Below, one piece after another: positions 1 through 9,231 of a stretch of 64,000 bases of DNA. The translations under genes were made by a program, and so were the position numbers. The stretch spans positions 92,741 to 156,740 of the forward strand of contig JACMLY010000150.1 in assembly GCA_014379345.1 (NCBI GenBank), in the 5' to 3' direction. The first letter of the stretch is position 1; the number at the start of each line of letters is the position of its first letter. The DNA is from Chitinophagaceae bacterium. GTDB lineage: Bacteria; Bacteroidota; Bacteroidia; Chitinophagales; Chitinophagaceae. Under the pieces are notes generated by a model, which was not told the origin of the DNA, ran no database searches, and saw nothing but the letters and a program-made list of their open reading frames with translations.

Positions 1-917
1 CTTCTTTCCGAATGGATGGGATCAGTTATAATGATACCAGGTATATGAATGCCCATATCGATTACAAAACCAAAACGGCCGGTGGGTCTTACCTGCAACA
101 TTTGTCTGATCTTCCCGGGTATATCAATTCTATTTATACCCGGTTCAATGGAGACGGGGTTTTAGACATCAGCGATGGAGAAATCCACAATATTCGGATC
201 GAGGTGAAAGACGCATATGGAAATACATCAGTACTTGGTACTAAAGTGCAGTATCGTCGACCGCCCACCGTTGACCGTCCACCGTCTTCAGGCAAAGTCT
301 TCTATCCATTCATGCTGGATGGATTTGAAACGGAAGATTGTGAATTTTATCTAGGGGAAAGATGTTTGTATGATTCTGCTCATATCAGGTATGGCAAAAC
401 AAATTCTGCGAACACCCAGGTTGTATCAGCTGTTCATTCAATTGGAAGCAGTTATATTCCCCTGCAGGAAAGTTTTCTTGTAAGATTGCGACCGAATCAG
501 GCTTTAACAAATGAACAGCAACAAAAAACACTTGTACAATGGTTCTCCGGGGCAAAAAAGGATGTACAAAAAGCCGAATGGCAAAATGGGTGGGCTGCGG
601 CAAAATTCAGGGATTTTGGATTTTACCAGTTGTTGGTGGATGAAACTCCGCCGGTAATCGTTCCGATTGGTTTTACAGATGGATCTAATCTTAGCAAAGC
701 CACAAGGATTGCCTTCACGATAACCGATAATTTCAATAAGTTTAAAAATGTGCGTGCCGAACTCGATGGCAGCTGGCTTCGGTTTACCAACGATAAAGGC
801 AGAACGTTCAGCTACAGGTTCGATGAAAAATGTTTGAACGGCCTGCATGAACTAAAGATCAGCGCAGAAGACGAAGCCGGAAATAAAACCGTGAAATTGT
901 TCAGGTTCACGCGATAG
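1..917 (+). CDS. C-terminal part of an exported M23-family-like peptidase protein (5' end outside the window)
   Basis: The frame is open to the left edge without a stop, so the visible 304 residues are the end of a longer protein; the ATG at position 12 is probably internal. The visible part contains two beta-rich stretches with Ig-like wording (IRIEVKDAYGNTS near the start, LKISAEDEAGNKT at the end), the style of the domain that follows the M23 metallopeptidase domain in a family of large Bacteroidota peptidases. No catalytic residues are visible, so the peptidase assignment is inferred from recall of that family. An alternative is another Ig-like surface protein. The gene ends with TAG eight bases before a 50-bp perfect palindrome. 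Confidence 0.5.
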   Translation, partial: SFRMDGISYNDTRYMNAHIDYKTKTAGGSYLQHLSDLPGYINSIYTRFNGDGVLDISDGEIHNIRIEVKDAYGNTSVLGTKVQYRRPPTVDRPPSSGKVFYPFMLDGFETEDCEFYLGERCLYDSAHIRYGKTNSANTQVVSAVHSIGSSYIPLQESFLVRLRPNQALTNEQQQKTLVQWFSGAKKDVQKAEWQNGWAAAKFRDFGFYQLLVDETPPVIVPIGFTDGSNLSKATRIAFTITDNFNKFKNVRAELDGSWLRFTNDKGRTFSYRFDEKCLNGLHELKISAEDEAGNKTVKLFRFTR

Positions 918-924
918 GGAAATG

Positions 925-974
925 ATTAGCCGATTAATAGATTAGCCAATTGGCTAATCTATTAATCGGCTAAT
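925..974. repeat. 50-bp perfect palindrome built of octamer-like units
   Basis: Bases 925-949 are exactly reverse-complementary to 950-974 with no loop. The arm consists of GATTAGCC/GATTAATA-type units. It lies eight bases after the stop of the upstream gene. More degenerate copies of the same unit (GCTAATTAGC, GGCTAATTTGC, GGCTAATCGGG) continue to about 1040. There is no U-tract, so it is not a standard intrinsic terminator, although an RNA hairpin would form. Confidence 0.9.
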
Positions 975-1066
975 GACTAAAAGCTAATTAGCAAATCGTC
1001 TGACCAAATGGCTAATTTGCTCATCGGCTAATCGGGTAATTAATTTCTAATTTTCAACTAAAGATC

Positions 1067-1534
1067 ATGCTTAAAGAAGGCGATAAAGCTCCTGCATTTT
1101 CGGGAAAAGACCAGAACGGAAAGAAAATCAATCTGGCAGATCTCAAAGGGAAAAAACTGGTGCTTTTTTTTTATCCGGAAGATGATACTCCAACCTGCAC
1201 CATACAGGCATGTAACCTGCGTGATAATTATTCATTATTAAAAGGAGAGGGTTTTGAGGTGTTGGGTGTGAGTCCGGATGATGAAAAAAAACATAAAAAG
1301 TTTGAACAAAAATTCAGCCTTCCCTTTACTCTTGTCGCTGATCCCGGTCATAAAATTTTAAAGAAATATGGCGTGTGGGGTGAAAAGCAATTATTTGGTA
1401 ATCACTACATGGGTGTTCACCGAACTACTTTTATTATTGATGAAAAAGGAATTATCCGTAAAATCTTCTATCGTCCCAAAAATAAGGCTCATGCCGAAGA
1501 AATTGTAAAAGCATGGAAAGAGCTTGTATCCTAA
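1067..1534 (+). CDS. bcp: Thioredoxin-dependent thiol peroxidase, Bcp/PrxQ type
   Basis: A 155-residue AhpC/TSA-fold protein that reduces hydroperoxides in the cytoplasm using thioredoxin. The N-terminus has the family pattern LKEGDKAPAFSGKDQNG. The active site FFYPEDDTPTCTIQAC has the peroxidatic Cys44 in a TxxC context and a second Cys49 in the usual PrxQ resolving position. The RTTFIID segment near residue 120 is also typical. The length matches the family. The gene stands alone between two gaps filled with CTAATC-type repeats, and its stop codon lies inside the first downstream unit. Confidence 0.93.
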   Translation: MLKEGDKAPAFSGKDQNGKKINLADLKGKKLVLFFYPEDDTPTCTIQACNLRDNYSLLKGEGFEVLGVSPDDEKKHKKFEQKFSLPFTLVADPGHKILKKYGVWGEKQLFGNHYMGVHRTTFIIDEKGIIRKIFYRPKNKAHAEEIVKAWKELVS

Positions 1535-1567
1535 TCTGCTAATCTGTTAATTTGCTAATCTGCTAAC
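1531..1567. repeat. Octamer tandem array CTAATCTG after bcp
   Basis: Four tandem units, CTAATCTG, CTAATCTG, TTAATTTG, CTAATCTG, followed by CTAAC. The TAA of the first unit (1532-1534) is the bcp stop codon. The unit is the reverse complement of the family found upstream of bcp at 925-1040, so the gene is bracketed by inverted copies about 0.5 kb apart. Confidence 0.85.
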
Positions 1568-1718
1568 GAACGCTTATTGTATTCCTCTGAACTCTCCTTC
1601 TGTATTCTTTCTTCACTACCTCCATCCCCACCTTCAGTGACAAACTTCACAAATTCGGCGATTGATCTTCGACGCATTACAAAGCATTTTTGCTTCGTGA
1701 TTAACACATAAATAAATT

Positions 1719-1740
1719 AAATCAAATCAAATCAAATTGA
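1719..1740. repeat. Short pentamer tandem repeat (AAATC)n in the leader of the first lipoprotein gene
   Basis: Four near-perfect AAATC/ATCAA units lie about 25 bases before the ATG at 1764. It could be a slippage-prone tract in the 5' leader. The remaining gap 1568-1718 shows nothing I can name. Confidence 0.6.
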
Positions 1741-1763
1741 CCTTAATCTACAAATCATTTATT

Positions 1764-2582
1764 ATGAAGCAGACATTATTACAAGTAAAAAAAGTATTTA
1801 ACATGATAGCGGCTACCGCTGTTGTTTCTATATCGATCGTGGCTTGCGAAAAAGATGATAAATACGACAAGAACCCTCCACCCCCCGTACCGGAAATTAA
1901 ATCGGTGGTAGTAAAAGGTTCCGGCGATATCTCGGCTCAGCTGACTGAATTCAGGACTTTATTAGGAGATCCTGTTAATGGAACTCCGGGTCAAACAACC
2001 GGGCGTAGGGAAGTGAATTGGGATGGAGTTCCGGCTAACCTTACCAATAATAACAATTTCCCATTTGATTTTTTCAATGCAACCGATCCTGCAATAGCAA
2101 ATGGACGTAAAAGAGGACTGGTAATGAATAACGGAACAAATTTCCGCGTTGATACTACCGCATTTTCAGAAGTAGATCCATCTTATGCTACGCAATTCAA
2201 AGCTTTTAGTCCGAAAAGAGCTTTCAATTATATGACCAATACAGTGAGTACAGCATTTTTTAAAGTGCCCGGAACAAATACGGATGCTTTTATTAAAGGT
2301 TTTGGTGTGATCTTTTCCGATGTAGATGATGCCAATTCGACCACACTTGAGTTTTTCAATGGAGATAAAAGCCTGGGTGTGTTTAAGGCGCCTGTACGTA
2401 CTGATGAGAATGGATTTTCTTTCCTGGGAGTTCAATTTCCTGAAGAGAAAGTCACCAAGGTAAAAATCACGTCGGGAAATGGCTTATTGGGAGCTGGTAT
2501 CAAAGACATCTCTGCCGGTGGTGCAAAAGACCTGGTAGTAATGGACGACTTTTTCTATAACGAACCGCTACAAAGCAATTGA
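1764..2582 (+). CDS. Exported lipoprotein of unknown function, paralogue 1 of a tandem pair
   Basis: 272 residues from the ATG at 1764; a TTG at 1737 would only add residues in front of the signal peptide. The N-terminus is a lipoprotein signal ending in SIVAC, with the lipidated Cys followed by EKDDKYDKNPPPP, an acidic proline-rich tether. The mature part contains GRREVNWDGVP, FGVIFSDVDDANSTTLEFFNG, FLGVQF and DLVVMDDFFYNEP. These blocks recur in a family of secreted proteins of many bacteria whose function I do not know; the fold looks all-beta. The next gene is a clear paralogue. An outer-membrane or surface lipoprotein is likely. No enzymatic motif is visible. Confidence 0.8.
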   Translation: MKQTLLQVKKVFNMIAATAVVSISIVACEKDDKYDKNPPPPVPEIKSVVVKGSGDISAQLTEFRTLLGDPVNGTPGQTTGRREVNWDGVPANLTNNNNFPFDFFNATDPAIANGRKRGLVMNNGTNFRVDTTAFSEVDPSYATQFKAFSPKRAFNYMTNTVSTAFFKVPGTNTDAFIKGFGVIFSDVDDANSTTLEFFNGDKSLGVFKAPVRTDENGFSFLGVQFPEEKVTKVKITSGNGLLGAGIKDISAGGAKDLVVMDDFFYNEPLQSN

Positions 2583-2632
2583 TCAGTCAAAGAGGGTTTT
2601 AAGGGTAATTTAAAGGCAGGTTTGAAAGGTGA

Positions 2633-2665
2633 ACAGTCCCGATGTATAATCGGGACTGTTTTTTT
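2633..2665 (+). terminator. Intrinsic terminator between the paired lipoprotein genes
   Basis: A 10-bp perfect stem (ACAGTCCCGA with TCGGGACTGT), a 7-nt loop and six further T residues. The two paralogues are therefore probably separate transcription units. Confidence 0.9.
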
Positions 2666-2760
2666 ATATCCCCGATACTGGGGATGGGATTCTACCGTGT
2701 TTGGGACTAACCTATATCGGACTACAAATCGAATTTTGTGTCCGCTTAAAAATTACAAAA

Positions 2761-3543
2761 ATGAAAGAAAATCATGTTATTTCCGCATTCCTGCCTAGGA
2801 GTATAGCAGGCCTTTTTGCCATCATCGTATTGGCTACCGGATGCAAAAAAGACAAGGTAGAAAATGATACTACCGTGATCACGGCAAATGGGGATATCAA
2901 TTCCAAAGTAAATGAATTCAGGCAGGTGCTTGGCGCGCAATTAAACAATGCTCCCGGAGCTGTCGGTGGTCGCCGCGAAGTAAACTGGGACGGAGTACCT
3001 GCGGAATTTTTGAATAAACCATTAACAGCAAATTTTTTTAATACCCCAGGAAGCAATACCCCGGCAACAAGACAAAAGGGATTCGTATACTCTGCCGGTG
3101 TTAACAATTTCCAGGTAAGTGACGATGGGTTCAAAAGCGTTAATTCTTCAACAGCAGCGTCATTTTCACCCTTTAGTGGCAGCCAGACATTTGCCAATGT
3201 GGGCAGTAACTTATGGGACATCGGATTTCAGGTACCCGGGGAACCTATTGCAGCTACGGTACGAGGATTTGGATTGGTTTTTTCGGACGTGGATGTGCCC
3301 AATTCTACTTTCATCGAATTTTTTAATGGAACGGAAAGCTTGGGAAAATTCTTCGCACCGGTACATGATGCCAACAATAATCTGTCTTTTCTGGGCGTGT
3401 ATTTTAAAGAGCAAAAAATTACGCATGTACGTGTAGGCCATGATGGAACACTTATCGATGGGGGAAATGATATTTCTGCAGGTGGACAAAAAGACTTTGT
3501 AGTGTTCGATGATTTTCTATTTGATGAACCGGTTAAACTGTGA
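2761..3543 (+). CDS. Exported lipoprotein of unknown function, paralogue 2 of a tandem pair
   Basis: 260 residues from the ATG at 2761, the start that places the basic/hydrophobic signal and lipobox LATGC (followed by KKDK) normally. It shares with the preceding gene GRREVNWDGVPAEF, GFGLVFSDVDVPNSTFIEFFNG, SFLGVYF and DISAGGQKDFVVFDDFLFDEP in the same order, so the pair arose by tandem duplication and then diverged strongly. No catalytic residues stand out. It likely sits in the outer membrane. The stop at 3541-3543 is seven bases before the methyltransferase start, so the two may be co-transcribed. Confidence 0.8.
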   Translation: MKENHVISAFLPRSIAGLFAIIVLATGCKKDKVENDTTVITANGDINSKVNEFRQVLGAQLNNAPGAVGGRREVNWDGVPAEFLNKPLTANFFNTPGSNTPATRQKGFVYSAGVNNFQVSDDGFKSVNSSTAASFSPFSGSQTFANVGSNLWDIGFQVPGEPIAATVRGFGLVFSDVDVPNSTFIEFFNGTESLGKFFAPVHDANNNLSFLGVYFKEQKITHVRVGHDGTLIDGGNDISAGGQKDFVVFDDFLFDEPVKL

Positions 3544-3550
3544 ATTCAGG

Positions 3551-4153
3551 ATGAGCTTGAAAAATATATTCTTAAAACAATTTGAAAAACCCTCAGGAAA
3601 TATTGGAAAATTAGTTGGATGGGTAATGTCAGTAAGCAATAAGGAAATGCTGGGGTGGATGATAGAAAAAATGAAGATTTCTGCGACTGATAAAGTGTTG
3701 GAAGTAGGATATGGTACGGGTGATGCAATTCATGCAATAGCGGGGAAACTTACAACAGGATTTATTGAAGGAGTAGATCACTCCGAAGTCATGTACAGGA
3801 GCGCCACTAAAAAAAATGCCTTTTATATATCTAACCAAAAAGTGAGATTGCATATAGGTAATATATGGTCGGTTCAATACCGGGCGAGTTTCGATGTTGT
3901 TTGTGGGAGCAATGTTCATTTTTTCTGGGAAAACCCGGTTGAAGAACTTACTCATTTGTATTCTTTACTAAAAACCGGTGGACGTATTGTGCTTTCTTTT
4001 CAACCGCGTTGGGTCAAATCCGAAGAAGAAGTGAGCCTGCTTGCAGATATTCTGAAAGAGCAATATCAAATGACCGGCTTTAAAGAAATAGATATCGACT
4101 ACAAGCTCATGAAGCCTGTTACCTGTGTGTATGTCAGCGGAAAAAAGATTTGA
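3551..4153 (+). CDS. Class I SAM-dependent methyltransferase
   Basis: 200 residues from the ATG at 3551; a longer reading would overlap the preceding gene. Motif I is VLEVGYGTGDA (about residues 52-62), followed by an acidic post-I residue in FIEGVDHSE and motif IV-like FDVVCGSNVHFFW; LLKTGGRIVLSFQPRW is the usual end of the Rossmann core. The substrate cannot be told. It resembles the UbiE/Methyltransf_11 group. It follows the second lipoprotein gene closely. Confidence 0.8.
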   Translation: MSLKNIFLKQFEKPSGNIGKLVGWVMSVSNKEMLGWMIEKMKISATDKVLEVGYGTGDAIHAIAGKLTTGFIEGVDHSEVMYRSATKKNAFYISNQKVRLHIGNIWSVQYRASFDVVCGSNVHFFWENPVEELTHLYSLLKTGGRIVLSFQPRWVKSEEEVSLLADILKEQYQMTGFKEIDIDYKLMKPVTCVYVSGKKI

Positions 4154-4254
4154 TTCAGCCTCGTAAGGTCCTCCCGATCCAGGGCTGATTGAAAAATGCT
4201 CTAATCAACAAACCATTCTGTAAATTTATCGGCAGGCAGAACAACCAACAGCCT

Positions 4255-7200
4255 ATGAACAGGTTCGGGAGGCAAATATTTTTTTTAGTATTTCTTACAG
4301 GCTTAGTATGCCGTTTACCTGCACAGTCGCCCTCATTGTATTTCGATAAGCTGACCAACCAAAATGGACTTTCTAACAATAAAGTAAATTGTATACTGCA
4401 GGATGCCAGGGGCTTTATCTGGTTTGGCACAGATGACGGGCTCAACCGTTATGATGGCAACAATTTTACGATCTTCAGAAACCAGCCCGGCAATCCATTT
4501 TCTATCTCAGGTAATATGATCATGGACCTTTTAGAGGATAAAAACGGCATTCTTTGGATCGCTACTTCCGATGGGGGACTTACTAAATATGATTATCGAA
4601 TTTCTCCACGCCAGCAATTCGTTCAGTTCAAACATTTGCCTGCAGATACGAACAGCATCCCGGTAAATATGCTGAATGCCCTGCTCGAAGATCAGCAGGG
4701 AAATCTATGGATTGCCACTAGCGGCGCCGGTGTATTGAAATTTGATAAGGAAAAACGCACATTTTTAACGGCTACTTTAGGACGGAACAGCACGTGCCTT
4801 GATCTGGAGTTTGATGAAAATGGGATGATTTGGGTGGGAAGACAGGGGGGCGGCATCATAAAAATAAATCCGAGAACACATGAATTTTCAATGGATCCAC
4901 GCTATCATAATTTATATGCGAAGCTGCCGCATACTTCAGTAACGGCGCTCTATGCTGATGAAGAAAAGAACATGTGGTTTGGTTCCTGGGACAAGGTTTT
5001 GTACAGGTATAACAGAAATAAAAACGCTGAGGAAATATTTCAAAAAAACACCAGTCCCTGGTCCTTTAGCAATGATGAGATCATCAGCTTCCGGCAGGAT
5101 AAGACGTACAATTTATGGATGGGCGGAAGAAATGGAGGCCTGCATGTGTATAATAAAAAGCGTGATCAGTTTTACAGTTACCGGTATGACCCGTCGCGGG
5201 AGGGAACTATTGCAGACAATACGGTCAATTGCATTTTTATAGATCGTTCTGGTGTTGTATGGATAGGAACTAATAAGGGAGTAAGCATTCATAACCCTTC
5301 TCAACAACAATTTCAGCAAACTTTTATTTCGCAGCCGGGTAATTTTCCCAAGGATATTGTCATTAACGATTTTTATAAAGATCAGAGCGATAATCTTTGG
5401 ATAGCGAGTACGGAAGGGATTTTTTTCCGGAAGGCAGGTGAATCAAACCTGGTGTATAAGCAGGTTGTTTACAAAGGAAATAAGTTAAATGTTTCCAAGT
5501 TCTTTTATGATAAGGATGGAACATTTTACCTGGGCACTAATTATTCCATTTTTGTTTATGACGCCATAAGAAATAAGGTAGATCTTTTATTGAATACGGA
5601 GAAGGATAGCGTGATGAATAAGATCATAGCTTCGAGGGTTGTATCAATAGTAAAAGATTCTATCGATGGAAGGCCGGTATTGCTTGTTTCTCCTTACGGC
5701 CATTACCTTGCCTATTATGATCTTACCGAAAAGAAATGGACATCAAGAATGGATTCTGTTCAAAATATCATCAGCAATTTTAATATCAAGGATAATCTGA
5801 TACGCAAAATATATAAAACCTCATCCGGCAAAATATGGCTCGCAACTGTAAAAGAAGGTTTGGGTGAATGGGTTAAAAATTCAAAACCAAGGATAAAGTA
5901 TTATAAAAATGATCCTTTTCAAAAAGAGGTGCTCAGCAATAATCATGTATTTGACATTGTAGAGAATAACCTCGGGCATCTGTGGATCACGACATACGGC
6001 GGCGGCTTGCATTATTTTAATCCTTTTAGCAACAAGATCAGTCATGTTAGCGCCACAAATAACTTACTGGAAGGCGTACAGATCGACAGCCGCGGTTATG
6101 TTTGGATGATCGGAAATGGGAATTTGCATCGCTATGATCCTGGCTTGGGATCCTATACTTCTTTCGATCTTCCCGATATTGAGAAATCAGGAGGTATACG
6201 TGGGTACATATATAAGGATGCGCAGGGCAAAATGTATGTTGGAGGCACGAACTATTTTATTGAATTTAATCCGATAACTATCCTCCCCATCCGGGGAAAG
6301 CCAAAAGTTTTTTTTACAGATTTCAAAATATTCAATAATTCATTTAGCGATCTGCTGAATCAACGAAACATTTCATTAAACTATAACCAGAATTATTTTA
6401 CCATAGAATTTGCCGCGCCACATTATACATCCGCTACTCCTGTTCAATATGCGTATCAATTAGAAGGCGTCGATGATAATTGGATAGAAGCAGGTACCCG
6501 CAATTCAATCCCCTATTCCAATTTACCAGGTGGAGAATACACGTTTAATGTTAAGGCAACAAACAATCCCGGAAACTGGAATGAAGAGACAGCCAGTATT
6601 CATATCACCATCATTCCTCCATTTTGGAAAACCTGGTGGTTTTATCTATTCTGCGGTATAGTTGCGATTTTGATCACGTATGCATTATACAGGTATCGCA
6701 TCAACGAGTTATTAAAGAGACAGGCCATACGAAATAAAATTGCCCAGGACCTACACGATAACATGGGATCTACACTCAGCAGTATTTCCGTATACAGCCA
6801 GGTAGCTAAAATTCAGCAGGCAAAGGGAAACCACCAGGTGCTTGAAGATGTGCTTGGCAAGATCGCTTCTACTTCAAGCGAAATGATCTCTGAAATGAAT
6901 GATATTGTATGGGCCATCAATCCCAGGAATGACAGTATGGAAAAAATATTGCAGAGAATGGATTCATTTGCAAAACCCCTGTTGGCTGTTAAAAATATAC
7001 AATTTGCTCTTGCGTATAGCCAGGATGTTTTGAATGTGAATCTGGAAATGCAGAAAAGAAAAAATTTCTACCTTATTTTTAAAGAATCAATAAACAATTC
7101 CCTGAAATATTCAGAATGCAGCTCATTAACGGTCAATATAAAAATACGGGGTAACCATCTCGAGTTGATTGTACAGGATAATGGAATTGGATTCGAAAAA

Positions 7201-7347
7201 GAAAAAATTGTACAATCTTCCCAGTCTTTATCCGGCAACGGTTTGCGTAACATGGAAATGCGTGCTAAGGAAATGAAAGGAGCCTGTAGCATTGAATCAC
7301 AGGCGGGAAAGGGAACCTCCATCCACCTGTGGTTTCCTATCCCCTGA
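4255..7347 (+). CDS. Reg_prop/Y_Y_Y sensor histidine kinase (HisKA_3 type)
   Basis: 1,030 residues from the ATG at 4255, which starts a good signal peptide (MNRFGRQIFFLVFLTGLVC...PAQS); a TTG at 4189 would add 22 residues. The periplasmic part has many two-component propeller repeats with the DARGFIWFGTDDGLNRYD type wording (about residues 35-680), then a Y_Y_Y domain (about 690-790), one membrane helix (about 796-816), a HisKA_3 domain with phospho-acceptor His834 in AQDLHDNMGSTLSS, and an HATPase with DNGIGF and SGNGLRNMEMR. The architecture resembles hybrid SusR-type sensors but without fused regulator domains. It is followed at 55 bases by a LuxR-type regulator, its likely partner. The ligand is unknown, possibly a carbohydrate. 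Confidence 0.93.
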   Translation: MNRFGRQIFFLVFLTGLVCRLPAQSPSLYFDKLTNQNGLSNNKVNCILQDARGFIWFGTDDGLNRYDGNNFTIFRNQPGNPFSISGNMIMDLLEDKNGILWIATSDGGLTKYDYRISPRQQFVQFKHLPADTNSIPVNMLNALLEDQQGNLWIATSGAGVLKFDKEKRTFLTATLGRNSTCLDLEFDENGMIWVGRQGGGIIKINPRTHEFSMDPRYHNLYAKLPHTSVTALYADEEKNMWFGSWDKVLYRYNRNKNAEEIFQKNTSPWSFSNDEIISFRQDKTYNLWMGGRNGGLHVYNKKRDQFYSYRYDPSREGTIADNTVNCIFIDRSGVVWIGTNKGVSIHNPSQQQFQQTFISQPGNFPKDIVINDFYKDQSDNLWIASTEGIFFRKAGESNLVYKQVVYKGNKLNVSKFFYDKDGTFYLGTNYSIFVYDAIRNKVDLLLNTEKDSVMNKIIASRVVSIVKDSIDGRPVLLVSPYGHYLAYYDLTEKKWTSRMDSVQNIISNFNIKDNLIRKIYKTSSGKIWLATVKEGLGEWVKNSKPRIKYYKNDPFQKEVLSNNHVFDIVENNLGHLWITTYGGGLHYFNPFSNKISHVSATNNLLEGVQIDSRGYVWMIGNGNLHRYDPGLGSYTSFDLPDIEKSGGIRGYIYKDAQGKMYVGGTNYFIEFNPITILPIRGKPKVFFTDFKIFNNSFSDLLNQRNISLNYNQNYFTIEFAAPHYTSATPVQYAYQLEGVDDNWIEAGTRNSIPYSNLPGGEYTFNVKATNNPGNWNEETASIHITIIPPFWKTWWFYLFCGIVAILITYALYRYRINELLKRQAIRNKIAQDLHDNMGSTLSSISVYSQVAKIQQAKGNHQVLEDVLGKIASTSSEMISEMNDIVWAINPRNDSMEKILQRMDSFAKPLLAVKNIQFALAYSQDVLNVNLEMQKRKNFYLIFKESINNSLKYSECSSLTVNIKIRGNHLELIVQDNGIGFEKEKIVQSSQSLSGNGLRNMEMRAKEMKGACSIESQAGKGTSIHLWFPIP

Positions 7348-7402
7348 TTAGGGTATTGGCTTTATAGTAACTTTACAGGAGTTTTGTTAAAATATATAAT
7401 TT

Positions 7403-8050
7403 ATGAGCCTGCGTATAGCCATATTTGATGATAATAAAAACATCCGCGAAAGTATTACCATGCTTCTTTCAACAGTTCCGGATCTGGAAGTAGTAGGTTC
7501 ATTTTCACATGTGCTCGACTGCATAGAAGATGTACAGGAATGCAATCCGGACATTATTTTAATGGATATCGAAATGCCAGGAATGACTGGTATCGAGGGT
7601 GTTCGACTGATAAAGAAAGAATTGCCGCATGTGCAGGTTTTAATGCAAACCGTTTTTGAGGATGATGACAGGGTTTTTGATTCTATTTGTGCAGGTGCAT
7701 CCGGCTATATTTTGAAGAACCACTTAAATACAAAACTGGTTGAATCTATTATGGAATTACAATACGGAGGTTCTCCGATGTCTCCTTCCATTGCCAGAAA
7801 AGTATTGGGCAAATTACAGCAGATCCCCCAGCATATTATACCCGAAGAGACACCCGATTACCGTTTAACTCCCCGCGAAAAAGAAGTGCTGGCATGTATT
7901 GTGAACGGGTTGAGTTATAAAATGATCGCCGACCAGCTCAATATCAGTTACGAAACTGTAAGGTCGCATGTGAAAAAAATCTACGAAAAATTACACGTGG
8001 CTTCTTTAACAGAAGCTGTAGCCAAAGCAATCAATCAGCGCATCGTTTAA
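7403..8050 (+). CDS. NarL/FixJ-type response regulator
   Basis: 215 residues. The receiver domain has acidic residues D9/D10, the phospho-acceptor D55 in ILMDIEMPG, T83 and K105 in YILKN. The C-terminal LuxR-type helix-turn-helix begins at LTPREKEVLACIVNG and includes SYETVRSHVKKIYEKL. Length and layout are standard. It lies directly downstream of the HisKA_3 kinase and is most simply its cognate regulator, acting as a DNA-binding transcription factor once phosphorylated. Targets are unknown; the hydrolase downstream is a candidate. Confidence 0.95.
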   Translation: MSLRIAIFDDNKNIRESITMLLSTVPDLEVVGSFSHVLDCIEDVQECNPDIILMDIEMPGMTGIEGVRLIKKELPHVQVLMQTVFEDDDRVFDSICAGASGYILKNHLNTKLVESIMELQYGGSPMSPSIARKVLGKLQQIPQHIIPEETPDYRLTPREKEVLACIVNGLSYKMIADQLNISYETVRSHVKKIYEKLHVASLTEAVAKAINQRIV

Positions 8051-8058
8051 AGGACTCT

Positions 8059-8104
8059 AACACGGATTTAATCCGTGTTAATTCGTGTTCTGAGCCTGTC
8101 GAAG
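8059..8104. repeat. Intergenic hairpin plus a CTGAGCCTGTCGAAG element
   Basis: Bases 8059-8068 pair with 8070-8079 (AACACGGATT/AATCCGTGTT). After this come ATTCGTGTT and, at 8090-8104, CTGAGCCTGTCGAAG, a short repeat I recall as frequent between genes in many environmental bacteria. It is related in wording to the larger hairpin at 31195-31253. There is no U-tract. Confidence 0.7.
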
Positions 8105-8244
8105 AATCCGTGGCGAAACTCTCTGCCATTAATTGCGCATTTCTTTTTAGTCACCAATTATGGTTATGTATTTGCCAGAAGTGGGGATAGCTATGAATTG
8201 GAATGAAGCAGAATTTTACTCTTCGAAAATATAAAGCCACATCT

Positions 8245-9231
8245 ATGATTAATAAAAAACAACTTTTTGCACTTCTATTCATTCTTGCTTTTCTCTTCAA
8301 TCAGCTGATCATTGCGCAGACGCAATCAAAGGCCTCCGATAAATTCCTGATACAGGCTGATATTCCTTTACATATGTTAAGATCAATACAGCTTTCCAAT
8401 GGAGTTCAATTAGAATATGTAGAGAAAGGAGAATCCTCCGGAACACCCGTTATATTCCTTCATGGTTATACAGATTCATGGCATTCCTACGACCAGGTAC
8501 TGCCTCTGTTGCCTGAATCAATACATGCATATTCATTATCACAACGAGGCCATGGAAATTCAGGACGCCCCGAAAAGGAATACAGGCCGGAAGATTTTGC
8601 GTTGGATATAGCGCTGTTTATGCAAATACTGAAAATTGAATCAGCCATTATTGTTGGGCATTCCATGGGCGGCACGATCGCACAACGTTTTGCATTAGAT
8701 TATCCTCAAAAAGCAAAAGCACTGGTATTGATTTCGTCATTTGCCTCTTTTAAAACCAATCCGGGAATGGAGGAACTGGCAGGAATTGTTTCGAAGATCG
8801 AAGATCCGATTGATTCGGGATTTGTGAATGAGTTTCAGAAAAGCACATTGTTCAAACCTGTTGCTGCGTCTGCTATGAAAACCTATGTGAAGGAAAGCAT
8901 GAAAGTTCCTGCACGTGTATGGAAAGCGGTGGCCGAGCAGGCAATGAGCGTTGATTATTCTCAGCAACTAAAACAGCTCACGATGCCTGCACTAATTATT
9001 TGGGGTAATAAAGATGTTTTTTGCCCTGAGGCCGATCAGCATATTCTGAAGAATGCGATCGGGAGATCAACACTGCTAATATATGAAGGGACGGGACACG
9101 CAATACATTGGGAAGATCCCCAAAGATTTACAAAAGATCTTATTTCCTTTATTGACCACATCGAGGCAATGAACGGTATGCTAAAGCAAATTGATTTTAC
9201 TGACAGTATGCGCCCAGGAATATTTTATTAA
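8245..9231 (+). CDS. Exported alpha/beta hydrolase
   Basis: 328 residues from the ATG at 8245, which gives a normal signal peptide (MINKKQLFALLFILAFLFNQ...IAQ); an in-frame ATG at 8203 would add 14 residues. Family landmarks are the oxyanion-hole HGYTDSWHSY, nucleophile Ser about 140 in GHSMGG, acid Asp about 257 in WGNKDVF and His about 284 in GTGHAIHWEDP. The closest style is AB-hydrolase_1 enzymes such as haloperoxidase-, esterase- or lactonase-like proteins; the substrate is not predictable. It likely acts in the periplasm. Confidence 0.88.
   Translation: MINKKQLFALLFILAFLFNQLIIAQTQSKASDKFLIQADIPLHMLRSIQLSNGVQLEYVEKGESSGTPVIFLHGYTDSWHSYDQVLPLLPESIHAYSLSQRGHGNSGRPEKEYRPEDFALDIALFMQILKIESAIIVGHSMGGTIAQRFALDYPQKAKALVLISSFASFKTNPGMEELAGIVSKIEDPIDSGFVNEFQKSTLFKPVAASAMKTYVKESMKVPARVWKAVAEQAMSVDYSQQLKQLTMPALIIWGNKDVFCPEADQHILKNAIGRSTLLIYEGTGHAIHWEDPQRFTKDLISFIDHIEAMNGMLKQIDFTDSMRPGIFY

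Noticed and set aside
2772..3221. 149-residue minus-strand reading frame across the second lipoprotein gene
   Set aside because: The plus-strand lipoprotein has a signal peptide, lipobox and a paralogue next door, so the opposite frame is not a gene.
4154..4254. Start of the sensor kinase at TTG 4189
   Set aside because: It would place 22 polar residues before a good signal peptide beginning at ATG 4255.
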